A stretch of 64,000 nucleotides of DNA from Ottelia alismoides (Eukaryota > Streptophyta > Magnoliopsida > Alismatales > Hydrocharitaceae), in contig JAZKJV010006941.1 of the NCBI GenBank assembly GCA_037367405.1, forward strand, positions 1,426,001 through 1,490,000. The letters are read 5' to 3'. This document shows positions 22,721 to 33,750 of the stretch, in pieces. How positions within the stretch are numbered: position 1 is the stretch's first letter; each line of letters starts with the position of its first letter. Under the pieces are notes generated by a model. That model saw only the letters and a list, made by a program, of their open reading frames with translations, made no database searches and was not told the DNA's origin. Made by a program: the position numbers and the translations under genes.

Positions 22721-25617
22721 TGACGAGCCGCAAAATCAGCCCTTTAATAATGTGTTTTTAGCACATGGAATCATCATCGTAGTCGGGCCGATTCGGGTCG
22801 TCAAAACGATCACCTCATTAAGAGATATGCCATAACGAGTCGAAATGAGGTGATCGAAGATTAATTTTTTTACTTGGCAAGATACCAAGGTCGAACTCAG
22901 GGACACGAGCCTCTCTCGTATTAATCGGACTCAAGTGTGTTTAATCAAGTGTTGAAATAAAAGTATATAGGTCAAATCATGCAAAGACACATTACAAGAC
23001 AATGCATTAAAATAAATATGCATTTTTTTAATCATTTTTATCGTGCAAGTAACTGCAATGCAATGCAATGGAGATATGCCCTAGATAGAAAATAATGAGC
23101 AAAAGTAAATACGAGTCAATTTCGAGTTCCTTAAAAAAAAGCAGACGTGATGGATAATATTGAGAAAGGCAACATATTGAGCTCAAATAGACACATCTCT
23201 ATAAAATAATACATGACAAAATCATTATGTCCAAAACAGTAATCAAGCATGCCATTAGAAAGAGCATCAAACTAGCTTTAAAATGAAACTGAAATCATCT
23301 CAATCGGATAAACATAGCTCAAGATATTCAACAAATAATGCAGGGGCATAATTGAAAGAAAACATGAAAAGATAACTACAAAAAGGTCCCTGGGAGGGAC
23401 TAAAATGTAATAAAAATAAGGCGCAAGACCTTCCCTGTAATTTACCCAAAAGCGCGGGGACCTTTTTGCAAATATGGAGAAGTTCGAGGGCTACTCCGCA
23501 AAATGCCCAGAAGGCACGCGCCAGGCAGCGCCTTCGAGGTTCGGAAGTCGGCTCGGAATCAGCGGAGGTTCGGACTAGCTTAGGCGTAGGCTCGGTTAGT
23601 ACGAGGCTTGGCGCAGGCTCGTGGAGGCTCGGAGATAGCCAGACCTATAGGTCCGGATGGCAGGCTCGGTGAAGACGTGGCTCTGACACGTGGCTGCATC
23701 GGGTCCGTTGGATCGAGAAGATCCAACGATTAAGAAAGACGTCGACGTGGCTTCTCATTGGCCGTTGGATGGTCGCTGGAAGAGGACCATCCAACGGCAT
23801 CTGTTGCTCGTCCTCTACCTATGGCTGGCGGCGGGAATCGAGCTCCGGCGAGGGAGCCCCGACTCCGCCGCTCTCTCTCGGCCACGGTAGACCTTCCCCG
23901 AGCTCGAAGAAGGATCGTCGAGGAAGCCGGTGACCCGGGGAAGGTCCAGAAGCCTCTGGCGTAGCTCTTCGGAGCTCTGATGGCCACCGGAAGTCGATGA
24001 AGATAGCTCCGGCCGAGCTCCGATCAATGAGCGAAGAGAGACCTGCAAGGTTAGTAGAGCATAGCCGAAGCATAATCGCGTGCGTACGTGCGAAGTGGGA
24101 TGCAGATGGGAGCTCATCGGGGACGGAGAAGGCGGAGAGCTCGGAGCTCCTCCGCCGCGAGGGCGGAGGAGGTGGGTCGGAAGCGCTAAGGGGTCTGGAG
24201 GAAGGAGGACATGATCGGAGCGTGTCGCGAGGAAGGGGGATGCGTGGCGAAGCTGCTGGGATGGTCAATGGAGGGTAAACACGGCCGGAGTGACCGAGAA
24301 AAAATGAAGAAAATTAAGAAAAAAAATCAAGGAAGAAGACGAAGCTTACCTGGAGATTTGGGCGGAGCGGAGGCTTGGGCTGGAGCTCCAATGGAGCTCC
24401 GGGTCATCGCTGGACTCCCCCAGCCGGTGGGAGCAGCTTGGCGGGCTCGACGCGCCGCAGCTCCGCCGTTCAAGGCGGAGGGTCTCACCAGGTGGGCATC
24501 GTCGTCTTCGCTCAATCCGGCCACCTCCCCCTGTCACTGGGAGGTGGCGGAGGGCTGGGCGAGCCACCGTGTAAAGGCTGACCGTTTGAATCAGTGGGGA
24601 GACCGGTGTATTTGAAGAGCGAAGTGGCGGAGCCGATGGTGGGCGACGTGGTTTCGAGGGGGAAATGGGGACGACTGGAAGGGAGTTATGGGTCGTGGAG
24701 GTGTGCGCGAGGGAGAAGGATGACGGGGGTTGACCGGGGGACGGTTGGCGAGATGAGAGGTCAACTGGAGTGGTGGAGAAAATGGGAAGGGGGCGACGTG
24801 TGCGAGTGATGGGTCGTGGGAGAGAGGACGAGGATCGGAGGTTGACGACGACTGTCGGCCGTTGGATCTTGAGATCCAACGGCTGACAAAGAGGCGCTAA
24901 GTGACGAGTGAGATTTAATCAGGAGCGGAGCGATCGAAGGGATCGGGCGCTGCCACGTGGCGAGCTAAGGATGCGGTGCTGGCGGACGGCTTAGATGAGA
25001 AGGAAGCTTGATCGGATGGCTGAGGGTTGAGAGCGTCTTGAGCGGCATAGATGAAATCTGGGGTGAAGTGATCAAAGGGCTCGGGTGCTGCCACGTGGCA
25101 GGCTGTGCGAGAGGCGGTAGCGGACGGTCAAGATGAAGTGCGGGGAAAGATCAAACGATCGAGGATAAGGAGCGGCGTGGAACGGCCTGGACCGTTGGAT
25201 CAAGAGGCCGATCCAACGGTCGACAGAAGAGGCGGAAAAGACAAAGGGACCGGGCCACGTGGCGCCCCCGGATTGGGCCACGTGGCCCAATCAGATTATT
25301 CAAGAGTATTTTTGATTTTTTAGGGCTTATTTGGTCGAATTTGAGAAAACTCAAAACATGAAAGTTGTAGATCTTGATGAGATCTACAAGTTTCATGTTG
25401 ACCAAAACTCGAAAAGAGATCAAACAAGGGCCCGAAATATTTTTAAGGGTATTTTTAAGTCTAAAAATACCACGAATTTTGTTTTGCCATTTTTTTGTGG
25501 TTTTTAATTTATTTTAGGACTCTGTTAATTATTAGACAATAACAGGGATTTATTGACAAAACCTTAAGCAAGGGGGTTAATTATGGGAAATAAAGATGAT
25601 GAAACTGAGGTTCATCA
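22721..25617 (-). mobile_element. E4 5' LTR
   Basis: 2897 bp, near-identical to 11451-14348, with an offset of 11270 at its start. Its putative intron is 24043-24349 and its GTTGGAT hairpins and G-box palindrome are kept. The inner edge lacks the PBS expected there. The outer edge meets the duplicated site at 25618. Confidence 0.9.
24043..24349 (-). other. Putative LTR intron, E4 5' LTR
   Basis: Same donor (GTAAGCTTC) and acceptor (CTTGCAG) as the partner LTR, 307 nt. Because this is the 5' LTR, this copy would lie in the transcript start region. Confidence 0.5.
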
Positions 25618-25622
25618 ATGGT
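25618..25622. repeat. Target-site duplication of E4, right copy (ATGGT)
   Basis: Differs from the left copy ACGGT by one transition. The intact site in the E2 5' LTR reads ACGGT. Confidence 0.8.
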
Positions 25623-27264
25623 GGACCTCGAATCCCAGCTCATGTGCGAGCTGGGTTGAATGGGGATACGGAGAAGGTGCGCGAGAAGGAGGCGATGGTG
25701 AATGTGGATCCCGATGATCGAATGGAGCGAGGGAGTGGTCGGAATCGGCGTAACACGGCGGAGCGGCGATTTGGGGGTAATGGGAAATCAACGAAAAGGA
25801 AAGGCCTACGAGATTACCTGGGTGGCTGATGAGACTGGGGATGAGCTGGCACAGCTCTGGGTCGTCGCCTCGAGGAGCGTCTCCCTCCGAGGCTCGATGC
25901 TCCTGCTGGTGGCGGAGCAAGGCGGCGATGCTTGTCGGATCAGTGGTTTCGCTCCCTCTCCTCGCTTCGACACCACGGGGGACAAGCTGTCACTCTCGCC
26001 TACGCAATGGAGCTCACGGGAGGTGGAATCGAATGGCCAAAGATGAGATTCGAGGTGGCGGAGCTGAGAATATATATCATGGAGGGTCCGGAAAGAAGCG
26101 CGCGGGTAGGGCAATCTGGGGCACGGATCCCAAGGCGAAGGCTCCGACGAGGGTGACGGATGTGTCGTGGACGGATCTGACCCGGGGTTTAGGTGAGAAT
26201 CAATTGGGTTTAGGCGCTAGAAATTAGGGAAATCAGGTCGGGCGCCTAAGCCTGTGGGAAGTGGTCCTGGGGGGGTAGTTGACCGGGCGGTCAACAATCC
26301 CAGGACCAGTAGGAAGCGGCCACGTGGCTGGTTTTTGAAAATGAAATTAAGCATAGAAAATGGCCGAATTAAGGGAAAGTTAAAATATGAAATATTTTTA
26401 TTTTATTTTTTTCTATTTTTTTGTGATTTTTAATTAATTTTTCGAAATAAAAATAAGATATATACATAGTAGGTTCATATATAGGTATATATACAAAGTA
26501 TAGGTTTTTAATTTTGATTTTTTAATTATTATTTTTATACAATTTTATTCTCATTTTATATTTTATTTATTTATATTATAAAATAAGGAATAAAAGGATA
26601 TTTTTATTTATTTTTATTATTTATATACATAGGTGAAATAAATACATTTGTACATTTACATACATGGTATATTTACAATATATTTTTGTGTTTTTAATTT
26701 TGTTATTTTTATTTTGTTTTTGTTTTAATTGTTTTTATTTTATTTATTTACACTATATCATGTAGAATATTTACAAAAATTTTGGAAATTAGTTTTATTT
26801 ATTTATAAGGCCAAATAAATATAAAGGTAGGTGGTCTATGTACATGATGAGTGATGTTTTTATCTTCTTTTTTATTTTTATTTTTTTTCTTTTGTTTTTA
26901 TACTTATAAATATGTACAAGTATTTACAAACCAATTTAAGTCTATTTTTGTGAGGAAAATACTTTTGTTTATTTATATAAATATGTACACACATGAGCCC
27001 CTATCTCCCTCTACTTTGGCTTTTATGCGGTCAGGCCCATGCTGAGCCCTCCCTTGGGTTAGGTTGCTCAATATTTATTCTAAATATTTCCCTCTTTTTC
27101 TTTTTAATCTTTATTCTTTTATTTTTGCACAAAAACATGCTAATTATAGGTTTTTACACAATGCATGCTTTTGGTAATTATTTGTATTTACACATATCTA
27201 CATGCATTTGCAAAGGTTTTTGAAGCTAATATAAGAATAAAGAGTGATGAATGAGTATTCATCA
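25623..27264 (-). mobile_element. E2 3' LTR, part 2 (U3 side)
   Basis: This copies 58380-60021 of the E2 5' LTR and ends GTATTCATCA. It contains the GTTGACC/GGTCAAC pair at 26278-26295, a TATATAT run near 26070 and a long AT-rich field (26340-26990). E4 split this LTR within its intron-like stretch (11335 to 25817). Confidence 0.9.
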
Positions 27265-27280
27265 CCCCCCTATACTTAAC
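27265..27280 (-). promoter_or_regulatory. Polypurine tract of E2
   Basis: CCCCCCTATACTTAAC adjoins the LTR edge, followed by TTTGCTAGTCCCTTAGC as in E0 and E3. It confirms that the left LTR is the 3' LTR of a minus-strand element. Confidence 0.85.
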
Positions 27281-28111
27281 TTTGCTAGTCCCTTAGCAAA
27301 CACTTATTTGAAAAAGAAGTGAAAAAGAAATAAAGAAAAAGAAAAAGAGAATGTACATGGATCAAGGCTGATTATTAAACTTGCCTTCATTAAATTAAGG
27401 TATGGAGCTCGATCAGATCTTTGGATTATTAATATGTCGGAACCTTATTTGGACTTAAATCTAAAACTCAACAGCCTCTAAGTTCCACTAATCTATAACC
27501 AAGACTCCTCAATTCTCCAGATCAGAACAAGTCATCAATCACAAACCCTGAAGACCATGAATCTTTTCTTGTCCTGTGAATGTGAGGTCTTAGCTCTCCA
27601 CCTCAGAAATGGCAACATGACAACCCTCCCCAACAAGGTAACTCTATGACCTCAATCTGGCCACTCTTTCCTCGAGAAGCGGGGTATTCCCTTCTAAGTT
27701 CAAGTTCAACTGGCTCAAGAAGAGGAGGAAGAAGAGAATGGGTCAAGTCCAGTGTAGCCAAGTACCCTTGGGAGCTTGGCCAGTGTAGCCAAGTCTCCCT
27801 GCTGCAAGCTACATCAGGTGGATCATGAAACCAAGCTTTGATTATTGCACTCTATATACATACTCCGGTGGGATTATCATTTTCTCTCAGACCCACCACT
27901 TTTTTGGAGTTATTTTCTTTTTCCACATTTTTTTTCAAGTGCATCTATACAACATATACATGTGCAGCATATATACAAGGAGTTTTTCCTCTTGAGCCAG
28001 TAGACTATCCCTCTTTTGAAGCTTTATTGCAACCCACAACTCCCGTCGTTAGACCTCATGGCAACCAGACCAAGTTGAGACGCACTTCCTTCACTAAAAG
28101 AAGAAGAGAGG
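27281..28111 (-). other. E2 3' UTR, distal part
   Basis: It matches E0 (1386-2200) and, in reverse, the E3 3' UTR, including the AAGCGGGGTATTCCC block near 27678. No gene is seen. It stops at 28111, where E3 is inserted, and resumes at 46844. The last five bases, AGAGG (28107-28111), are the left duplication of E3. Confidence 0.7.
28107..28111. repeat. Target-site duplication of E3, left copy (AGAGG)
   Basis: AGAGG at 28107-28111 and at 46839-46843 flank E3 exactly. Confidence 0.92.
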
Positions 28112-29274
28112 TGATGAATCCACATTTCATCATCTTTATTCTATCATTTTGGCACCTAAAACCCTAGCAAATGCCTGTAAATAGCCTTAAATCAAGCATC
28201 TTAGCATTCATGCATGTGCATCTCAACAGTGTGTAAATTACTGTAATTAAGGCCAAAATTATAGAATAAATAAAGAAAAGAAAAAGAATAAAATATTGTA
28301 AATATTTTATGACCCAAAACCCCCGAGACCTAGGCATCTTGATGAATAGGTCGACAAGGAATAAAGTAGGGGGAGATAAGGTCAGAAACACAGATAAAAC
28401 ACCTATACTTTTTATTCATTCCTTATTCATTTTGGGACCTATTTTTGGTTCCACTTTTTATACATCAAATAAAGAAACTTTGTACATGAAAGTTGTAGAT
28501 AATTTCATAAAGAAAAAGACAAAATTGATTTCACAGAAAAAGAATGTACAGACAAAAAGATATGGTCTGAATAAGAATCCAAAATCCCAACTTCCCAGAC
28601 CCGTATCTCACAAACGACAACTCCAAATGCATCAAACTCACCTTTAATTGTATGTAGAATAAAATAATCTATCCAATGGCAGTGGTTTCGCATTTGGCGG
28701 AGCTACGGTTTGAAAGTTGGCTTTTGGACCCCTATTGTACACTTGTACTGAATAAAATATTCAATGTATTCTTTATTCATTATTTATTCATTTTTATATT
28801 TTTATAATTTTGTAAATATTACTTATAATAATAATGTGCATTAAAATCAGAATAAAAATGTAAATAAAAATAAAAATAAAAATAAAAATACTTGTATATA
28901 CATTACCAGGTACAATGCCTATGTACATACCTATACAAAATACACTTGTATTTTATTAAATACACAAAACATATCAGAAAAATAAAATAAAAATATATTT
29001 ATGTATATAAAAGTATGTTATAATTTTATAAAATACTAAATAAAATTAGTAAAGAAATAAAATACCTAAATAAAAATAAATATCAAAATACATAGGTATT
29101 ATACCTATGTAGGGTTAAAAAAGGCAACTTGTAAAAATGAAACTCATAAAAATAAATAAAAATCAGAATAAAATACTACATAAAATTTTGAACATTTTTT
29201 ATTTTATAACTTTTATTTAATTCGGCCGTTTACTATTTTTAATTGAATTAACAAATAATTTTTCCAGGGTTTTT

Positions 29275-29302
29275 CCTGGTTGGTCCACGTGGACCAACCA
29301 GG
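29275..29302. promoter_or_regulatory. 28-bp G-box palindrome, E3 5' LTR
   Basis: Identical to the E1 palindrome at 6017-6044 and to 44145-44172 in the 3' LTR. The arms are perfect and the centre is CACGTG. Confidence 0.75.
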
Positions 29303-29310
29303 TGCAAACC

Positions 29311-29332
29311 CTAGTTGACTTCGGTCAACTAG
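29311..29332. promoter_or_regulatory. Inverted TTGAC pair, E3 5' LTR
   Basis: CTAGTTGAC and GTCAACTAG form exact 9-base arms around a 4-base loop, 8 bp after the G-box palindrome. They carry W-box cores. Confidence 0.6.
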
Positions 29333-29548
29333 CTGACCTACCCCCTGTAGACCCTGTCAGACTTGGTTTTTGAGCCATCTTTGTGGCTTTTTCCCAGTCG
29401 ACTCTTTCATGTTTTCGTGTTGATTCCTTCTGCAACATTGCTCACCAACTATCTATCTCACTCGCCCAAGCTTAATCTTGGTCTTTGGACCCAAGATTTG
29501 CAAAATATTTCTTGATCTTTGGAGCATCTCAGTCAGGGGTCAAACCAC

Positions 29549-29556
29549 ATATAACC
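29549..29556 (+). promoter_or_regulatory. Candidate TATA-like box, E3 5' LTR
   Basis: ATATAACC lies about 220 bp after the TTGAC pair and about 165 bp before the intron-like donor. It is a weak match to TATAAA, and the start site is unknown. Confidence 0.35.
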
Positions 29557-29720
29557 AACCCCCACTTTTCGATTTGAATTCGAGTCCCCTTGGTCCACCC
29601 CTCTCCGCCTCTCTAGTGCTAGGATCCTTGCCGGAGGTGACAGCTCCGCCGCGAGCTTCTCAGCCAGGGCGAACGAGGTCGAGGGAAGCTCCAGCACCTC
29701 CACCAACCGCCGGCGTCGAG

Positions 29721-29968
29721 GTAACCTTCATCCTCTGGCTCCGGCCATTGAGGGCTTCCACCCACTTGTTTCTTTAGTGCATTAGGTTCCTGATAGCTTA
29801 AGGATAAAAATCCCCCAAAAAAATCGAAGTTCCCCCATCTTAATCGCTCGATCACCCAAGTTGGCCGGAGCGCACCTCCGGCCCTTCGCCGCCACTTCGC
29901 TGCACCCATCCCCAAGGCCACCCGAGGGTCCAGGCAGTTTGCCCTGGACCCCTTGACTTTGTTTGCAG
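29721..29968 (+). other. Putative LTR intron, E3 5' LTR
   Basis: GTCGAG|GTAACC forms the donor and CTTGACTTTGTTTGCAG|GTCC the acceptor, giving 248 nt with a pyrimidine-rich 3' end. The 3' LTR has the same at 44591-44838. The acceptor half is homologous to E1. Confidence 0.5.
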
Positions 29969-31967
29969 GTCCAAGCCACTTCACGCGCGCCTGGAGGCGA
30001 GTTTTGGATCTCGCCGGAGCAGCAGCAGCCTTCCAGCTCCGCCCGCTGCCCGAGAGCACCATGGGCCTCCCCGTGGATTTTTGACGCCCCCAGGAGATAG
30101 AAGACCGTTCCAGGAAGCTCCTCGGCCATTTTGAGGACCTGTCGTCGCCGGAGGAGGGAGATCAAGGTCGGAGAAGCTCGCCTTCGCCGGCGTTCTTCCC
30201 CGTTCTTGCAACCCTCTTCCCAGCCGTTGGATCGAGGAGGAGCCCCAGATCGCACAGCTGACGTTGGATCTCCGCGTGCCTCATCCGTCGATCGTCTCCG
30301 GAGATCTAATCTTGGCCGCACATCTGCGAAGCGCCATCGGCCGTCCACAACGCGCCACGTGTTTAAGTGGCCCTCCATCCGCCGTTGGATCGCGCGCAAG
30401 AGGGTATTTTGCAACTAAACCCTCGCACCTTTTTGTATTTAATATTTAGTATTTAAACTTGTATCTGTAGTTTAAATCTTTTGTAATATTTGCATAAACA
30501 CCCCCAGACTTTATTTATTTGCATTTAGGTCCTCGCCACGTCACCTCACGTGACATGTACACGTGAGGTGGTGGGCATTTTGCAGAGGAACCCTCGGTTG
30601 TTTGTGTATTTAGTTTTAGTACCAAAACTTTGGCATTTAGTGTAATATTTCTGGTTATTTTGCAAGTAGTCCCCCAGGTTTTTGCGATATTATATTTTGG
30701 TCCCTCCCAGGCGCGTGCAAGTCACGCGCCCTGGTGGGTAAATTGCCAGGAGGCCCAGGCGGTTTTGTTAATTGTCTTTTAGTGCCAAAAATTGAATATA
30801 AAGTGTATATTTTTGTGGAAAATTGCATGTATGCCCCTGGATGTTTTGGATATTGCACATATACCCCTGCCAGGCCTGATTAATATTTGGATGCTTGTTG
30901 TATTTATTTGAAATATCATTTTAACTCCAAAAATTCCACAAAAATAGACTTAAGCTCCTGTGCACCTATACTTTAACGCCAGCTATTTAGTTTTTGATTT
31001 TATTTTGTTTTTATATTTATTAAAAATCAAAAACTTGTTATTTGTGCACTGTCTAGCTTAGAAAATACCAAAAAATTATCAAAACACCTCTAAAAATCCC
31101 AAAAAAATTACCTAGTGTCTATTTTATTATCTTTTAGTGTCAGTCCAAAAATCATTAAAAATCTCAAAACAAAAGCACTAAAAAATTGAAAAACACTTAA
31201 AAACTCAAAAAATATATATAAAATAGTAAAAAAATCAAAAAATATAAACTCAGCTTCTGTTTATCCCTTAGTTTATTATCTTTATTAGAAAAATAGTGTG
31301 AAACATTTTTGCTACTGGTTGGTATTTTTAAATTGCATTCTTGTCACAGCTAGCCTGATTTCTACTGTTTTGCTTTATTCTAATATTTAAAAATATCAAA
31401 AACACTTTGAAAAATCCCTAAAAATCACAAAAACTGTAAAAAACCCTAAAAAGACTAAAAACATTTTATTCCTGAATTTTTGATTATTTTTGCACCATTT
31501 TATAAATATTCTACCTTGCCTTTTATTATATTGCCTTTACTTTCCAATATTGAAAAAGAAAAAAATAAAAAAATATAAAATATAAAATATAAAAATCAGG
31601 AAATCAAAAATCAAAATACAAAATTAAAAATTAAATAAAAATAAAAAAAATTATTAAAAATTAAAAACCCACAAAAAATTGCTTTGTTCTCTTGCTTAGT
31701 GTAGACACACTCACACACACTTTAGCATTTTTGCTTGAGCTACACTGTTTGCTCCCTGTGTTCGAACTCTCTGCATACTTACCCTTTACATCATTTGTGC
31801 AGAGTTAAAAATAAATTTTAACTCCACATTGTTTCTAATTCGTTGATCTTAGTGTGGGTTAATTGTTGATCAAACACGGATTTCATTTGAGAGTCGCAAC
31901 AGCGACGGTTATCTCCGCCTTGTGTGAGATACCAATTTAGACCCTCGTGAGATCCGTGTTTATCAAA

Positions 31968-31985
31968 TGGCGCCGTTGCCGGGGA
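31968..31985 (+). promoter_or_regulatory. Primer binding site of E3, tRNA-Asp type
   Basis: TGGCGCCGTTGCCGGGGA starts two bases after the LTR. It is complementary to the 3' end of plant tRNA-Asp including its CCA, the usual primer of the Athila group. Confidence 0.9.
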
Positions 31986-33750
31986 GCAACATCTTGTAGT
32001 TCATTTTTACTTGATTGTGTGATTGTTTACCATAGCTTTACTTTCCATTTCTCACATTTTTGATATATCTTGTTGAGTTATCTGACCATCTCTTTTCTTG
32101 TCTTCTTGCGAGGGACCGCGGAGCGAGGCGGATCGCCTAGGTGACCCGACGCAACCTTGGGACGTGGAGCCGGCTTTTCTTTAGCCAAGCCGGCAGGAGA
32201 GAGCAAGGAGTGAGAGAGAGAGTGCTTAGATTAGCTTGTCTTTTATTTTTGGTGAGAGAGTGACCATTAATTTGTAATAATTCAGGTACCTTGGACTTGG
32301 ACACTTGAACATTCGGGCCTAATTTCCGGGTGTCTGTTCACCCGGGGGCTCACCGCCGTTTTGACCGCGTTTTCATCGCTTGTCATTTTCCGGTTTTGAT
32401 TTCATTTTTCACTTTATTTTGTGGATTGAGCTCTTAGATCTAGGTCTGCTTGACTCGATTAGAATAGGTCCAAACACTTAACTATCTTTGCATGCACCTA
32501 TAGATTCGTATTTGGACTTAGAATAATCAAACAGTTAGCGAGTAGCTTCCAAATCCATGCGCCGCGAGCTCACACCCGAACAAGCGCTTTCTCCTACTCC
32601 AAATGTGTTGGGCAGAGGAGGGGTGAGCCAAGACCGGACACTCGGATTAGAAGCTATTAGCTAGCTTGTGGTTCTTCACGCTAGCAGTTGCCTGTTCTAG
32701 GACGATTTCCGTTGCATATCACCATATAGCTTAGGTTTAAATATTCTGCTTTGCATCCCGCATGGAGAGAGCTGGGATTCGTTGTAAGTCCTCTTACTTT
32801 GCACGCATCATCTAGGCACAAAGGTGAGATTTCCACCTTGGTGTCGACTTGCACGGCTTTTCCGACTCTATTCTCCCTCTGTTTTTGGAACAAAGTAGGA
32901 TAAAGGAAAAATACAAAAACGTTAGGCGCTTGTTTGAATTTGACTCAAAAGAAGCGATAACACCAAAAAAATTAAAAAAGGGACTGCTAAAGAAAACCTG
33001 ACCAAAATAAAATTGGTAATTGGATTCATTGCTTGGGGAGAGTAACACCCTCACTTGTTTTCAGGTTGCATGGGAAGGTCTCCTTCCAAGTGAGGTGAGC
33101 GTTTCGTAAGGATTAGAGCCCAAAACCCAACTTGTGGCTGCCTTGTGTATCGCCTGGATTTCCGAAGTATTGGCGCTACTATCGTACGTAGTCGAGTAGG
33201 GCTTGGTCGCCATTGGTGACTCACTATTGTGTGAGCGCCGACCTTGTCTGAAGTACCGAGCTTAGGCCACGCCTTCACGGGTGTGTCTGTCTCATCGGCT
33301 GCGTCCGAGTAGGACCTTGCACGCTCACGGGTGATTCCGTTGCGAGCGAGGTCCGAAGTATCGGTTTCGCCTATCGGCTTCCTCTCTCTTTTCTTTGGCT
33401 GAGTAGGGATCCAGGAAGGGTTACAAGGACCTCAAAAAGCGCAAGTTACAGGTTACACAGGAGGAGGACAAGTACGGGGACACTTTCCTGGCAGTACTCT
33501 CTCTCCTATAGGCGTAGCGCTCTAAGGACTCGTGAAAAGATTAATACCTGAAAAACAAGCTAAAACTGACAAGATAAAAGCCGAACCTTCACGGCTTCAC
33601 GAGTTGAGTTGGTGAACTTACCCTTGCGTTGTGTTTGATTGTTAGATTTATTAAGGTCAAGATCAAAAACACCGCACAATTGTGCAAAATTTTGTTGCAT
33701 CTCATTTTCTTCTTTTCTTGCATCTTCCCTGCTCTTCCCGAACAATCAAG
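31986..33750 (+). other. E3 leader between PBS and gag
   Basis: 1.77 kb of untranslated sequence. It contains repeated short phrases (CCGAAGTAT, CGAGTAGG, GAAGTACCGAG) at 33160-33370 that are kept in E1 at 60430-60640. A conserved tail leads into gag. No sense-strand gene is visible. Packaging or translation-control RNA would be expected here, but no structure is established. Confidence 0.65.

Larger units (their letters stand above)
11451..25617 (-). mobile_element. E4: non-autonomous LTR retrotransposon without gag or pol
   Basis: Two near-identical 2.9-kb LTRs (11451-14348 and 22721-25617) run TGACGAGCCG to GGTTCATCA on the plus strand and are flanked by a 5-bp duplication. A reverse-complement polypurine tract at 14349 sets minus orientation. 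The 8.4-kb interior holds a 3' UTR with polypurine hairpins, a leader, a PBS and a piece of another LTR's U5. No Gag, protease, RT or integrase residues are seen. About 4 kb of the interior is a later solo LTR. Mobility in trans by related elements is inferred. Confidence 0.85.
28112..31965 (+). mobile_element. E3 5' LTR
   Basis: It starts TGATGAATCCACATTTCATC and ends GATCCGTGTTTATCA. It is AT-rich to about 29250 and GC-rich to about 30400. A field of GCA...CCCCTGG phrases follows at 30403-30865, then an AT-rich A-run tail. Open frames on both strands in the GC-rich part, for example 29782-30414 on the minus strand (210 codons), recur in the other LTR and have no domain. Confidence 0.95.

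Noticed and set aside
25702..26227. Overlapping open frames of 114 and 132 codons, repeated at 58461-58986
   Set aside because: Both lie in the GC-rich part of the E2 LTRs and overlap each other in different frames with no domain.
29782..30414. 210-codon minus-strand open frame in the E3 5' LTR, with overlapping frames on both strands
   Set aside because: It lies in the GC-rich LTR middle, recurs at 44652-45284, overlaps promoter-like and intron-like sequence and has no domain. Chance open frame in GC-rich DNA.
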